Below are positions 35,264 through 44,153 of a DNA stretch of 64,000 nucleotides, in pieces. Every line of letters starts with the position of its first letter. Within the stretch, counting starts at the first letter, position 1. The notes beneath the pieces are model-generated. The model saw only the letters and a list, made by a program, of their open reading frames with translations. It was not told the DNA's origin and searched no databases. The position numbers and the translations under genes were made by a program. This DNA comes from Streptomyces tuirus (GTDB lineage Bacteria; Actinomycetota; Actinomycetes; Streptomycetales; Streptomycetaceae). Where the stretch lies: assembly GCA_018195615.1 (NCBI GenBank), contig JAGTPG010000002.1:2670501-2734500 (forward strand), given 5' to 3'.

Positions 35264-38200
35264 TCACAGCAGGGCGGCGGCCTCCTCCAGGGAGAGGCCG
35301 CCGCCCTCCGCGTACGCGGCCTCGAACGCCGTGTCGCCGAGTACCGCCCGGGCCCGCCGCTCCGCCTGCACGCGTGCCTCGCGCTCCTGCCGCTGGGCGA
35401 CGTGGCCGGGCGGCAGCAGGGCGTCTACGGCGCCCAGACAGCGGGCCGCGTCCCGGGCGCGCCGCCCGCCGTCGAGGGCGGACAGGGCCCGGGCGCCGAT
35501 GAGCAGGTACCCGGAACGCATATGGGGCGTGATGGCCTCGGACAGCGGGTCGGCGGCCCGCTCCAGCCCCTTGCGGATCCGGCCGAGGCACTCCTCGTAC
35601 CGCCCCTCCATGGCGTCCAGCCACGCCTCCGCGCCGAGGATGTACGCGTCGAAGACGATGAAGTAGGCGATACGGAAGTCCTGGCGCAGCCGCCGCAGGT
35701 GCTCGCGCGCCTCGGGGACACGGCCCGTCATGCCGAGCCGGCCGGCCAGGAAGAGGCGGGCGGCGGGCATGGCCTCGCTGTGCGAGTCCTCGTGCTGGGC
35801 GATCACCTCGCGCAGCAGCCGCTCGCCGCGTTCGTCCTCGCCCGCCTCCAGCAGGGCGCTGCCCAGCCGGGCACGGAGGACGGCGGCCTGGGCGCGGGCC
35901 CCGAGGCGTTCGGCGTGGCCGATGGCGGCCTCGTAGTCGGCGGCGGCCCGGGCGTGGTCGCCCTTGCGCTCCTGGGCCTCGGCGCGTGCGGACAGGGCCT
36001 CGGCGGTGCCCCAGTCGTCGCCGAGGCGCCGGTAGATGTCCAGCGACTCGTCGGCGTCGCGGGCGGCGTCGCCCGCCCAGTCGGTGCGGTTGGCGAGGAA
36101 GTTGGCCCGCATCTGCAGGCCGGAGGCCAGCTCCCAGTCCAAGCCGGGCGTCTCGCGGCAGGTGCGGATGGAGGCGTCGATGATGACGCGCAGCCGGTCC
36201 ATGTCGCCGGTCAGCATCACGGCGAAGAACCAGAGCAGGCCGGGCAGCCGGCAGTTCTGCGGCAGGCCGGGTTCATACGTCCCGGCGATGGTCCGCAGCT
36301 TCTGCTGGGCCCGGGAGTTCTGCCAGGCGTCCAGCTCGGTGTCCATGCAGGCGAGATGGGCGAGGTGGATACCGCGCCGGGCCTCCCACAGGACCTCGCC
36401 GGTCATCGGGGCGGAGCGTCGGTGCAGCGCTCCCACACCGGGGCGGCGGGGCGGACTGGCTCGGTGAAGGGGTCCGGGCCGAGGGCCATGACCTCGCGGC
36501 ACCAGGTGCGGGCCTCGATGCGCTGGTCACGCATCTGCCAGTACCAGACGAGGGACAGCGCCAGGCACAGCGCCTCCTGCTCGTCGCGCAGGGCGACGGC
36601 GTGGCGCAGGGCGGTGCGCAGGTTCTCGTACTCCCGCTCCAGCCGGTGGATGGCGGCGAGTTGGTCCCGGCCACGCAGTAACGGGTCCGTGACGCGCGCG
36701 AGTTCGCGGAAGTACGTCAGGTGGGCACGCTCGGCCTCGGCGCGTTGCCCGGCCTCGTCGAGCCGCTCGGCGGCGTACTCGGCGACGGTCTCCAGCAGCC
36801 GGTAGCGCATCTCGCCGTCGGCGGAGTCGCCGGGCGGGCGGCGACGACCAGGGAGCGGTCGACGAGGGAGCCGAGCGCCTCCAGGGCGACCGGCCCGCAC
36901 ACGGCCTCGGCGGCGCGGAGGTCGCAACCGCCCGCGAATACCGACAGCCGCCGCAGGACGTCCCGTTCGTCCTCGTCGAGCAGGTCCCAGGACCAGTCGA
37001 CGACGGCCCTGAGGGTCTGCTGGCGGGGCAGGACTGTGCGGCTGCCGGAGGTGAGGAGGCGGAAGCGGTCGTCGAGCCGGTCGGCGATCTGGCGGGGGGT
37101 GAGCATCCGCAGCCGGGCGGCGGCGAGTTCGATGGCCAGCGGCAGGCCGTCGAGGCGCCGGCAGATCTCGGCGCACGCCTCGGGGTCGTCCTCGGTACGG
37201 AAGCCGGGCCGGGCGGCGGCGCCCCGGTCGGCGAGCAGCCGCAGCGCGACCGGCTCGGGCAGCGGCTCCACGGGCCGCAGCAACTCTCCCGGCACGCCGA
37301 GGGGTTCGCGGCTGGTGGCGAGGACGGTCAGGCCGGGGCAGCGCTCCAGCAGTTCCTCGGTGAGCCGGGCGGTGGCGTCGGCGACGTGCTCGCAGTTGTC
37401 CAGGATCAGCAGCATGCGGGGCCTGGAGCAGTGCTCGGCCAGCCGTTCGACGGGGTTGTCGTGCCGGTCGGCGACGGCGGCCCGGATGCCCTCGGCGCCG
37501 GCTCCGTACAGCACGGTCTCGCGGGCGCCGACGGCGGTGAGCACGGCTTCCGGTACGGCGGCCGGGTCGTCGACCGGGGCGAGTTCGGCCAGCCACACGC
37601 CGCCCGGCATGGTGTGCCGCACGCTCTCGGCGGCCTCCTGGGACAGCCGCGTCTTGCCGGCGCCGCCGGGTCCGAGCAGCGTCACCAGCCGGGCGGTGGT
37701 GAGATCGCCCCGGATGGTCTCGATGTCGGCCTCGCGGCCGATGAAGGAGGTGAGCCGCGCGCGGAGATTGCCGACGGGCTGCGCCTCGCCGCCGGGCGCG
37801 GGTACGGGGCTGTCTCCCAGGCTCAGCAACTCGGCGTGCAGGGAACGCAGTTCCGTTCCGGGATCGGTGCCGAGCCGGTCGGCGAGCAGCCGTCGGACGT
37901 CCTCGTACGCGTCCAGCGCCTCCGCGGTGCGGCCGGCGTCGCGCAGGGCGCGCAGGCGGAGCGTCTGGAGGGGTTCGTCCAGGGGGTGGCTGTCGCACAG
38001 GGCGGTCAGCTCCGGCAGGGACTGCTCCGCCTGTCCCAGGGCGAGGGCGGCGCCGTGGCGGGCGCGCAGCACGTCCAGGCGGCGGGTGCCCCAGCGGGCC
38101 GCCTCGGCGGTGCGGTCGGGGAGGTCGGCGAGGGCCGGTCCGCGCCACAGGGCGAGGGCGTCGTCGAGCGCGACGGCGGCCTTGGCGGGGTCGCCGTCCG

Positions 38201-38543
38201 TCAGGGCCCGCGTGCCTTCACCGGCCAGCCGCTCGAACCGGTGCAGGTCGACGTCGTCGGGTGCGGCCGTGAGCCGGTACCCGCCCTCCGCGGAGGCCAC
38301 CGCTTCCGCCCCGAGCGCCCGCCGCAACCGCCCGACGAGGGCCTGCAGCGCCCCCGGCGCGTCGGCGGGCGGATCACCGCCCCACACCTCGTCGACCAGC
38401 AGCCCCACGGGCACGGTACGGCCGGCCCTGAGGGCCAGCACGGTCAACAGCGCACGCAGCCGCGCCCCGCCCACCGAAACGACCGTGCCGTCGGTGCGGA
38501 GCGCCTGCGTGGTGCCGAGGATGCGGTAGCGCACGGGGTCCAT
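35264..38543 (-). CDS. AfsR/SARP-type regulator with NB-ARC and TPR domains, two frame breaks
   Basis: About 1093 aa. Winged-helix OmpR-like DNA-binding domain at residues 1-95 (VSVGGARLRALLTVLALRAG). Bacterial transcriptional activator domain at about 100-250. NB-ARC ATPase with Walker A GPGGAGKTRLS, Walker B LLILDNCEH and DGLPLAIELAAARLRML. C-terminal TPR-like helices (ALSARAEAQERKGDHARAAADYEAAIGHAERLG region). Frame breaks lie near 36840 (AARP to PGDSADGEM) and 36415 (DAPP to MTGEVLWE), one base missing at each. ATG 38543 has GGAG upstream. This architecture activates secondary-metabolite and export genes in Streptomyces; the convergent ABC exporter with heptamer repeats is a likely target. 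Confidence 0.9.
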
Positions 38544-38639
38544 TGTCTCCGGTGGAACGAGGGCGGGGCACGGCGGTTGACGGCGCGGCGAGCCTTCACG
38601 GACCGCCCCCGACGCCCGAGTCACCACCGACGCCGACGA

Positions 38640-39225
38640 TGGCGGACCCACACGGGGCCGGCCGAGCGGACCCTGGCGGGGGCTGGGGCCTGGACGCCCC
38701 GAACTGGCCAGGGGTCTGAAGCCTGGGCGGTGCGAACCGGCCGGGTTGCGCCCGGCCAGGGCCCGGGGCCGTTTTGTCCGAGTGGCGGGCCCGCACCGGG
38801 CCGACCGAGCGGGCCCCGGCGGGGGCTGGGGCCCGGACGCCCCGAACCGGGCGGAGGCCTGGAACCCGGACGACCCGAACCGGCCGGGGGCCTGAAGCCT
38901 CGGCATCCCAAACCGACCGGAAACCTGAGGCCCCGGCGACCCAAACCGGCCGGAGGTCTGAAGCCCCGGCGGTGCGAACCGGCCGGGTTGCGCCCGGCCA
39001 GGGCCCGGGGCCGTCTTGTCCGAGTGGCGGGCCCGCACCGGGCCGACCGAGCGGGCCCCGGCGGGGGGCTGGGGCCCGGACGCCCCGAACCGGGCGGAGG
39101 CCTGGAACCCGGACGACCCGAACCGGCCGGGGGCCTGAAGCCCCGGCGACCCGAACCGACCGTAGGTCTGGGACCCGGGCGGCTCGAACCGGCCGGGTTG
39201 CGCCCGGCCAGGAGTGGCACGGGGC
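38640..39225. repeat. GC-rich minisatellite of ~33-bp units in a higher-order 243-bp repeat
   Basis: Eleven diverged units of 32-34 bp, typified by CCGGCGACCCGAACCGGCCGG then GAGGCCTGAAGC, lie in blocks of two, five and four. The blocks are separated by a conserved ~85-bp spacer containing TTGTCCGAGTGGCGGGCCC; equivalent units sit 243 bp apart (38834 and 39077). The whole 38544-39346 stretch otherwise shows no gene. Read on the minus strand the units give an 11-residue repeat (GRFGSPGLQAP type). It stays open into the SARP gene, but I see no start or family match. Confidence 0.8.
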
Positions 39226-39346
39226 CGTGTGGACCGGGTGGCGGGCCCGGGACGGGCCTGCCCGGGTCGCGATTCCCCGGGCATGTGTACGCGGTGCCGG
39301 CATCGGGGCCTCTCCGGCCGGGCGCGGCCGGGTTCAGGCACGTCGG

Positions 39347-40066
39347 TCACCGGGCAGGCCGTGGCCGGCGGCCGTGGTTCTTCCGTGGGCGGGCCACCGT
39401 GCTCAGTGTCTCCAGCAGGGCCGCCAGGTCCGCCGCTGAAAGGCCCTCCGTCTCCGCGCCGGGTTCGGCGCCCCGCGGGATGCCCCGGGCCTCGCGGACG
39501 GCGTGGGAGAGCCAGGAGTCCGTGCCCGGCACCTCCAGGGTCGCCACCACTCCCGACTCCCTCCACCGCAGCCGCTGCCCGTCGGCCCCCGGCTGCGCCT
39601 CACGGTCGGCGAACCGCTTCGGGCACCGCTCCACCAGCCGCAGCCGGCGCTTCCCCGCGACCGGCTCCCAGGTGCGCGAGCCGGCCGGGCTCTCGGCGTA
39701 GGCCTCGGTCAGCACCTGCACGGCCCGCACCCGACCGCCGGCCTCGGGCCAGGCCGCGCCGTGCCGTTCGACGGAGAGCAGCCCGACCGACCTGGTCCAG
39801 TCCCCCGGCTTCGGCCGCCGGTCCTCCTCGTCGTCGGGGTCCCCGGCCACGGCGACCGTGAGGCCGGTCTCCTCGCGCACCACGCGGACGCCGCCCACGT
39901 CCTCCACCGGCCCGGCGACCTTGCTGAGCTGGTCGTGCCAGCCGCCGCCGAGCACCTCGTCCGAGTCGAGGAGCAGCAGCGGCCAGCTCACCTCGTCCCC
40001 CACCGTGAACGGCTTGCCGCAGCACTCCATCTGCCAGTCCTCGTAGAACACGTGCCAGAGCCCCAT
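39347..40066 (-). CDS. Conserved actinobacterial hypothetical protein (DUF6578-like)
   Basis: 239 aa, intact. The start MGLWHVFYEDWQMECCGKPFTVGDEVSWPLLL has a Cys pair and resembles the family listed as DUF6578; this is from memory. The rest includes GPVEDVGGVRVVREETGL, RVRAVQVLTEAYAES and a C-terminal RPRKNHGRRPRPAR tail. No signal peptide or membrane helix. ATG 40066. Monocistronic; the minisatellite lies just downstream. Function unknown. Confidence 0.7.
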   Translation of the reverse strand: MGLWHVFYEDWQMECCGKPFTVGDEVSWPLLLLDSDEVLGGGWHDQLSKVAGPVEDVGGVRVVREETGLTVAVAGDPDDEEDRRPKPGDWTRSVGLLSVERHGAAWPEAGGRVRAVQVLTEAYAESPAGSRTWEPVAGKRRLRLVERCPKRFADREAQPGADGQRLRWRESGVVATLEVPGTDSWLSHAVREARGIPRGAEPGAETEGLSAADLAALLETLSTVARPRKNHGRRPRPAR

Positions 40067-40170
40067 GCCCCCACCCTCCCCGGAACCGACCGCCCCGCGC
40101 GAGACGTTTTCCCCCTGCGCCCGGTACCGTCGGGCCGTCCCATCGCGTGTTCGAGACTGCAGGGAGTCCG

Positions 40171-40971
40171 ATGACCACCGCCACCAGCCGCCACAGTGAG
40201 CGGCGGATCAGTCCCGTGTTCGTCGGGATCCTGGCCGTGACGGCGGTCACGGGATGGGCGACCTGGACCGGGTTCGCGGAGCAGCCCGGGGTCGCCGTGT
40301 TCCTCTTCGTGACGGCGGCGTGGATCGTCTCGCTCTGCCTGCACGAGTACGCGCACGCGCGCACCGCCCTGCACAGCGGGGACATCTCGGTCGGCGCGAA
40401 GGGGTACCTCACGCTGAACCCGCTGAAGTACACGCACGCGTTGCTCAGCATCGTGCTGCCGGTGATCTTCGTGATCATGGGCGGGATCGGGCTGCCCGGC
40501 GGCGCGGTGTTCATCGAGCGGGGGCGGATCCAGGGACGCTGGCGGCACAGCCTGATCTCGGCGGCGGGTCCGCTGACGAACGTGCTGTTCGCGGTCGTGT
40601 GCACGGCGCCGTTCTGGCTGGACGCCCTGGACGGCGTGCCGACCGACTTCCGGTTCGCCCTGGCGTTCCTCGCCCTGCTGCAGGTGACGGCCGCGTTGCT
40701 GAACTTCCTGCCGGTGCCGGGCCTGGACGGCTACGGCGTGATCGAGCCCTGGCTGTCGTACAGCATCCGCCGGCAGGTGGAGCCCTTCGCTCCGTTCGGC
40801 CTGCTGTTCGTGTTCGCGCTGCTGTGGCTGCCGGCGGTGAACGGCGTCTTCTTCGACGTGATCGACTCGATCCTGAAGTCCCTCGGGATCAGCGACGTCG
40901 AGACCTACTGCGGCCAGGCGCTGTACCGCTTCTGGCAGGGTTCGAACGAGTTCTGCTCGGTCAGCCCGTGA
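40171..40971 (+). CDS. Site-2-protease-family (M50) membrane metalloprotease
   Basis: 266 aa, about six helices. HExxH zinc motif in CLHEYAHARTALHSGD near residue 60; the second motif is NFLPVPGLDGYGVIEPW near 190, with the metal-binding Asp. It belongs to the short S2P/SpoIVFB-like group without PDZ or CBS domains. ATG 40171 has AGGGAG six bases upstream, preferred over the earlier in-frame start at 40147. Such proteases cut transmembrane anchors, often of anti-sigma factors; no obvious substrate gene is adjacent. Its last 11 bases overlap the end of the convergent small membrane gene. Confidence 0.92.
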   Translation: MTTATSRHSERRISPVFVGILAVTAVTGWATWTGFAEQPGVAVFLFVTAAWIVSLCLHEYAHARTALHSGDISVGAKGYLTLNPLKYTHALLSIVLPVIFVIMGGIGLPGGAVFIERGRIQGRWRHSLISAAGPLTNVLFAVVCTAPFWLDALDGVPTDFRFALAFLALLQVTAALLNFLPVPGLDGYGVIEPWLSYSIRRQVEPFAPFGLLFVFALLWLPAVNGVFFDVIDSILKSLGISDVETYCGQALYRFWQGSNEFCSVSP

Positions 40972-41139
40972 CGGACTTCCGCGCCCTCTCGCGCTTCACG
41001 TAGTACCAGGTCATGTTGGACGAGAGTCCGGCGAGCAGCACCCAGACGACCCCAGCCAGCTGCCCTCCATGAAGGAGACCACGGCCGCTGCCACGGCGAG
41101 GACGCAGACGATCGAAGCGTAGAGGGCGAGGCGGGGCAT
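40961..41139 (-). CDS. Small membrane protein, one frame break
   Basis: About 59 aa: MPRLALYASIVCVLAVAAAVVSFMEGSWLG followed, after a break near 41053, by VVWVLLAGLSSNMTWYYVKRERARKS. Two hydrophobic helices and a basic end. One G is missing from a GGGG run. ATG 41139 has AGGAG nine bases upstream. Conserved-looking but unassigned; convergent with and overlapping the M50 protease gene. Confidence 0.65.
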
Positions 41140-41212
41140 GTCGGTGGGCTCCTGTCGGGGACACTGTGGGCACTGCTGATGCCGTCCAGTGTCCCCCATG
41201 GACCTCGCCGGC

Positions 41213-41932
41213 TCACACGTCGGTGACGCGCAGCCCCGCGTGCGCCTTGTACCGGCGGTTCACGGAGATCAGGTTCGCCACCAGCGACTCCACCTGGTGC
41301 GCGTTGCGCAGCCGCCCGGCGAAGACGCCGCGCATGCCGGGGATGCGCCCGGCCAGCGCCTGGACGATCTCGACGTCCGCCCGCACCTCACCGAGCACCA
41401 TCACGTCGGTGTCGATCTCGTCGATCTCCGGGTCCTGGAGCAGCACGGCCGACAGGTGGTGGAAGGCGGCCGTGACCCGGGAGTCCGGCAGCAGGGCGGC
41501 GGCCTGCTCGGCGGCGCTGCCCTCCTCGGGCAGAAGCGCGTAGGCGCCCTTCTTGTCGAAGCCGAGCGGGTTGACGCAGTCGACGACGAGCTTGCCCGCC
41601 AGTTCCTCGCGCAGCGACTCGAGGGTCTTGCCGTGGCCGTCCCACGGCACGGCGACGATCACGATGTCGCTGCGGCGCGCGGTCTCGGCGTTGTCCGCGC
41701 CCTCGACACCGTGTCCGAGTTCCTCCGCGGCGGCCCGGGCGCGGTCGGCCGCCCGCGAGCCGATGATCACCTTCTGGCCGGCCTTGGCGAGCCGGTAGGC
41801 GAGGCCCTTGCCCTGCGGCCCGGTCCCGCCGAGCACCCCGACGACGAGTCCGGAGACGTCGGGCAGGTCCCAGGGGTCCTTGGCGGGGGCCTTCTGGGCG
41901 TTGTCGGTGGCAGCACTGTCGGTAGAGGTCAT
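41213..41932 (-). CDS. npdG: F420-dependent NADP reductase
   Basis: Transfers hydride between coenzyme F420 and NADP, supplying reduced F420 or NADPH. 239 aa. N-terminal Rossmann motif VVGVLGGTGPQGKGLAYRLAKAG; IIGSRAADRARA binds the NADP phosphate side; VVDCVNPLGFDKKG, AFHHLSAVLL and GEVRADVEIVQALA follow the archaeal Fno fold. ATG 41932. The first 28 residues (DNAQKAPAKDPWDLPDVS) are a leader common in Streptomyces homologues. Single gene, not linked here to F420 synthesis genes. Confidence 0.92.
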   Translation of the reverse strand: MTSTDSAATDNAQKAPAKDPWDLPDVSGLVVGVLGGTGPQGKGLAYRLAKAGQKVIIGSRAADRARAAAEELGHGVEGADNAETARRSDIVIVAVPWDGHGKTLESLREELAGKLVVDCVNPLGFDKKGAYALLPEEGSAAEQAAALLPDSRVTAAFHHLSAVLLQDPEIDEIDTDVMVLGEVRADVEIVQALAGRIPGMRGVFAGRLRNAHQVESLVANLISVNRRYKAHAGLRVTDV

Positions 41933-41970
41933 GGCCCCGACTCTACGACCGCGGAGGAGCCCTCTTCGGC

Positions 41971-43078
41971 TCAGGTCAGCTCCCTCACCGGCACCCGCCG
42001 GAAGGTGATGGTCTCGTAGGCGCTGAAGTCGCCGGTCTCGTACAGCAGTCCCACGGTGTCCGCGTCGACGCGCACCAGGTCGGAGTAGGCGGCGGGCAGG
42101 CCGTCCACCGTGTGTGCCGGACGCCAGGTCGTGCCGCCGTCGGTGGAGGCGCGGAGGGTCATCAGGGCGCGGAAGCCGGGGTCGGCTGGGCCGGAGTACA
42201 GGAGCAGGTCGGGGTCGCGGAGTTGGAGGACCGAGGCCTCGCAGACGGGGGCGGAGAGGCCGGCCTGCGGCCGGAAGGGCTTCACCAGGCTCTCGCCACC
42301 GTCGGCCGAGTGGGCGTCGGCTCGGGTGCCCGGCGACGGGGAGTCGTTGCGGGTGTTGAAGTAGACGCGTCCGTCGGGGAGTTCGGCGGCGGTGGTCTCG
42401 TTGGCGTTGATGTACCCGTCGGTGTGGTCGTCGACGTACCCGATGCGCCAGGTGGCGCCCTGGTCGTCGCTGAGCAGGCAGTGGCCGCCGTTGTACCTGC
42501 CCTCGGTTCCGTTGTCCGTGCCGGTGGGCGGCAGGGAGTGGTTGGCCGGGACGACGATCCGGCCGGTGCCGAGCTGGAGGGCGTGGCCGGGGGTGGTGGC
42601 GTACCAGCGCCAGTGCGGCTCCTTGGTCTCCCGGGTGATCTCCTTCGGCGCCGACCAGGTGAGTCCCTCGTCGTCGCTGTGCTGCACCCAGACCCTGCGC
42701 CCGTCCGCCGCGCTCACCTTGCCGCGCCGGATGGCGTCCTCGGTGGCGAGGGCCGCGTTGCGCACGTGCACGAGCAGGACGCGGCCGGTGTCGAGGACGA
42801 CGGGGCGGGGTTGCCGGCGAGGGCGTCGCCGTTCTTCGCGGCGACCAGGAGCGGGCTCCAGGTGCGGCCGCCGTCCGTGGAGCGTTTCAGTACGACGTCG
42901 ATGTTCCCGAAGTCGTCCCGGGAGCCGACGCGGCCCTCGCAGAAGGCGAGCAGGGTGCCGATGGGGGTGCCCCGCTCGAGCGGAGCCGAGAGTGGGGGAC
43001 GGTGGCGACGACGGCGGGGATGCGGAAGCTGGCGTATCCCTCCTGCCCGGCGCGGAAGGGGACGCTGGTCTCGGTCAT
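41971..43078 (-). CDS. Exo-alpha-sialidase/BNR-repeat glycosidase, two frame breaks
   Basis: About 369 aa, six-bladed propeller of the sialidase type, without a signal peptide. The Arg of the FRIP motif is in GYASFRIPAVV; Asp boxes include STDGGRTWSP, SDDEGLTW, SDDQGATW and STDGGTTW; RNAALATEDAIRRGKV carries active-site residues. Breaks near 42975 and 42805 (GNPAP to VVLDTG). In place of the short loop before GTLLAFCEGRVGSRDD there is about 14 extra residues encoded by a REP-like palindromic sequence (42961-43001). ATG 43078 has AGGAGGAA upstream. True substrate not certain. Confidence 0.87.
42961..43001. repeat. REP-like palindromic sequence inside the sialidase gene
   Basis: GCCCCGCTCGAGCGGAGCC followed by GAGAGTGGGGGAC. 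I recognise this GCTCGAGC-centred sequence as one that recurs in Streptomyces chromosomes. It codes for VPHSRLRSSG-like residues between VVAT and GTLLAF of the sialidase. Confidence 0.6.
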
Positions 43079-43208
43079 CGGCGGATTCCTCCTGTCGTTC
43101 GGCGGCTCGTTCGACGGCGGTACGCGTGACCGGTCCCCTTGCCCAAGCCGGGCGAATTCGTGGTGAATTCCACCTCACGAGTGACCGGTCGGGGCAGGAT
43201 GCGGTCGC

Positions 43209-43805
43209 ATGGATGCGGTACGGGTCGCGCTGCTGCGGGAAGTGCTCGCCGGGACGGAGTGGCTGGGGCCACACGGCGGTTCGCCGGGGCGCTGCGGGGG
43301 TCGGCGGCGTCGCACGGGGCGGCCTGCTGCTCGTCGGCACGCCGGAGTACGAGCCGTGGCACCTGGCGGCGCACCTGGTGGACGAGGCCGCCTGGTCGGG
43401 TACGCCGGAGCTGGCCCCGACGCTGGTACGGCACGACGCGCGCCCCTCGGATCCGGCGCACCTGGCGGTCGGTCTCGGCCGGCTGGAGGCTGCCCGGCGG
43501 GGTGAGACGCTGCTGGTGGTGTCCCCGAGGGCCCGCCGCACCCCTTCTTGAACGGGTGTCCGGCGCCCGGCGTGCCGGGGCGACGGTGTTGTGCCTCGGC
43601 CCCGGGAGGGGAGTTGCCGGCGATGGCCCATGAGTGTCTGGCCGTCCCCGACGGCTCGGAGCTGGATCTGGACACGGTCCAGCACCTGGTCAGCGCGGCG
43701 GCCGGGGAGAACGCCCTGCCGGCCCCACGTGGCCGCCGCCGCTTCCGGGACAGGGTGCGCAGGCTGGCGGAACACCTGACGGCCCCACCGCCGGCGCGCT
43801 GGTAG
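43209..43805 (+). CDS. Hypothetical protein with six apparent frame breaks
   Basis: About 200 aa when read across the breaks: MDAVRVALLREVLAGTEWLG, RRFAGALRGSAASHG, GGLLLVGTPEYEPWHLAAHL, ETLLVVSP, PHPF, LERVSGARRAGATVLCLGPG, then ELPAMAHECLAVPDGSELD. Every break is a one-base loss at G/C tracts. The C-terminal part HECLAVPDGSELDLDTVQHL and the middle suggest a SIS-like sugar-isomerase-type alpha/beta fold, without confidence. Either this is the most error-dense gene of the window or it is truly decaying. Convergent with the small gene at 43863, with a hairpin between. Confidence 0.55.
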
Positions 43806-43825
43806 GGCCGGTCTCCGCCGGTGGT

Positions 43826-43852
43826 GCGGCCGCGCGGACGTCACGCGGCCGC
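43826..43852. terminator. Hairpin between convergent genes
   Basis: GCGGCCGCG-N9-CGCGGCCGC, perfect 9-bp stem, between the stops at 43805 and 43863. Confidence 0.65.
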
Positions 43853-43862
43853 CGGGGTGCGC

Positions 43863-44096
43863 CTACTCGTCGTCGGTCCGGCCGCCCGCCGGGGCGTCGT
43901 GCCACTTGGGGTCGTTCTCCCACTGGAGGTTGCGTTCGCGGGCGGTCTCCATCGCCCGTTCGGCCTCGGTGCGGCTCGCGTACGGGCCGAAGCGGTCCTT
44001 GCCCGGGCACTCCGGCCCCTCCTCGACCTTCTTGTGCTCCAGGCAGTAGTACCACTCGCCCGGCTTGCCGACCGTCCGCTTCTTGAACAGGGCCAT
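43863..44096 (-). CDS. Small conserved hypothetical protein
   Basis: 77 aa: MALFKKRTVGKPGEWYYCLEHKKVEEGPECPGKDRFGPYASRTEAERAME-type sequence, with two Cys (YYCLEH, PECPGK) and an ERAMETARERN helix. GAGGAG lies six bases before the ATG, so it is translated. The FGPYASRTEAE stretch resembles a SPOR-like unit, but this is weak. Soluble, function unknown. Divergent from map. Confidence 0.75.
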   Translation of the reverse strand: MALFKKRTVGKPGEWYYCLEHKKVEEGPECPGKDRFGPYASRTEAERAMETARERNLQWENDPKWHDAPAGGRTDDE

Positions 44097-44117
44097 GACC
44101 AGCTCCTCTCGCCATCG

Positions 44118-44153
44118 TCATGTTCCCCACGGCCGCTGGTTAGACTCGCTGGC
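44118..44153 (+). promoter_or_regulatory. Probable leaderless promoter of map
   Basis: TAGACT at 44141-44146 lies seven bases before the map ATG and no SD is present, so transcription should start at or next to the A of the ATG. The -35 is not clear. Confidence 0.5.

Noticed and set aside
27257..38543. A secondary-metabolite biosynthetic cluster around the exporters and SARP gene
   Set aside because: No synthase, cyclase or tailoring genes are interspersed; panB and other housekeeping genes lie between.
38640..39225. Possible CRISPR array from regularly repeated ~33-bp units
   Set aside because: Units abut or share one conserved spacer, there are no unique spacers, repeats are diverged, and no cas genes are present.
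38543..39566. N-terminal extension of the SARP-type regulator through the minisatellite
   Set aside because: The frame is open only because of high GC; the start at 38543 with SD begins exactly at the DNA-binding domain, and the repeats match no family.
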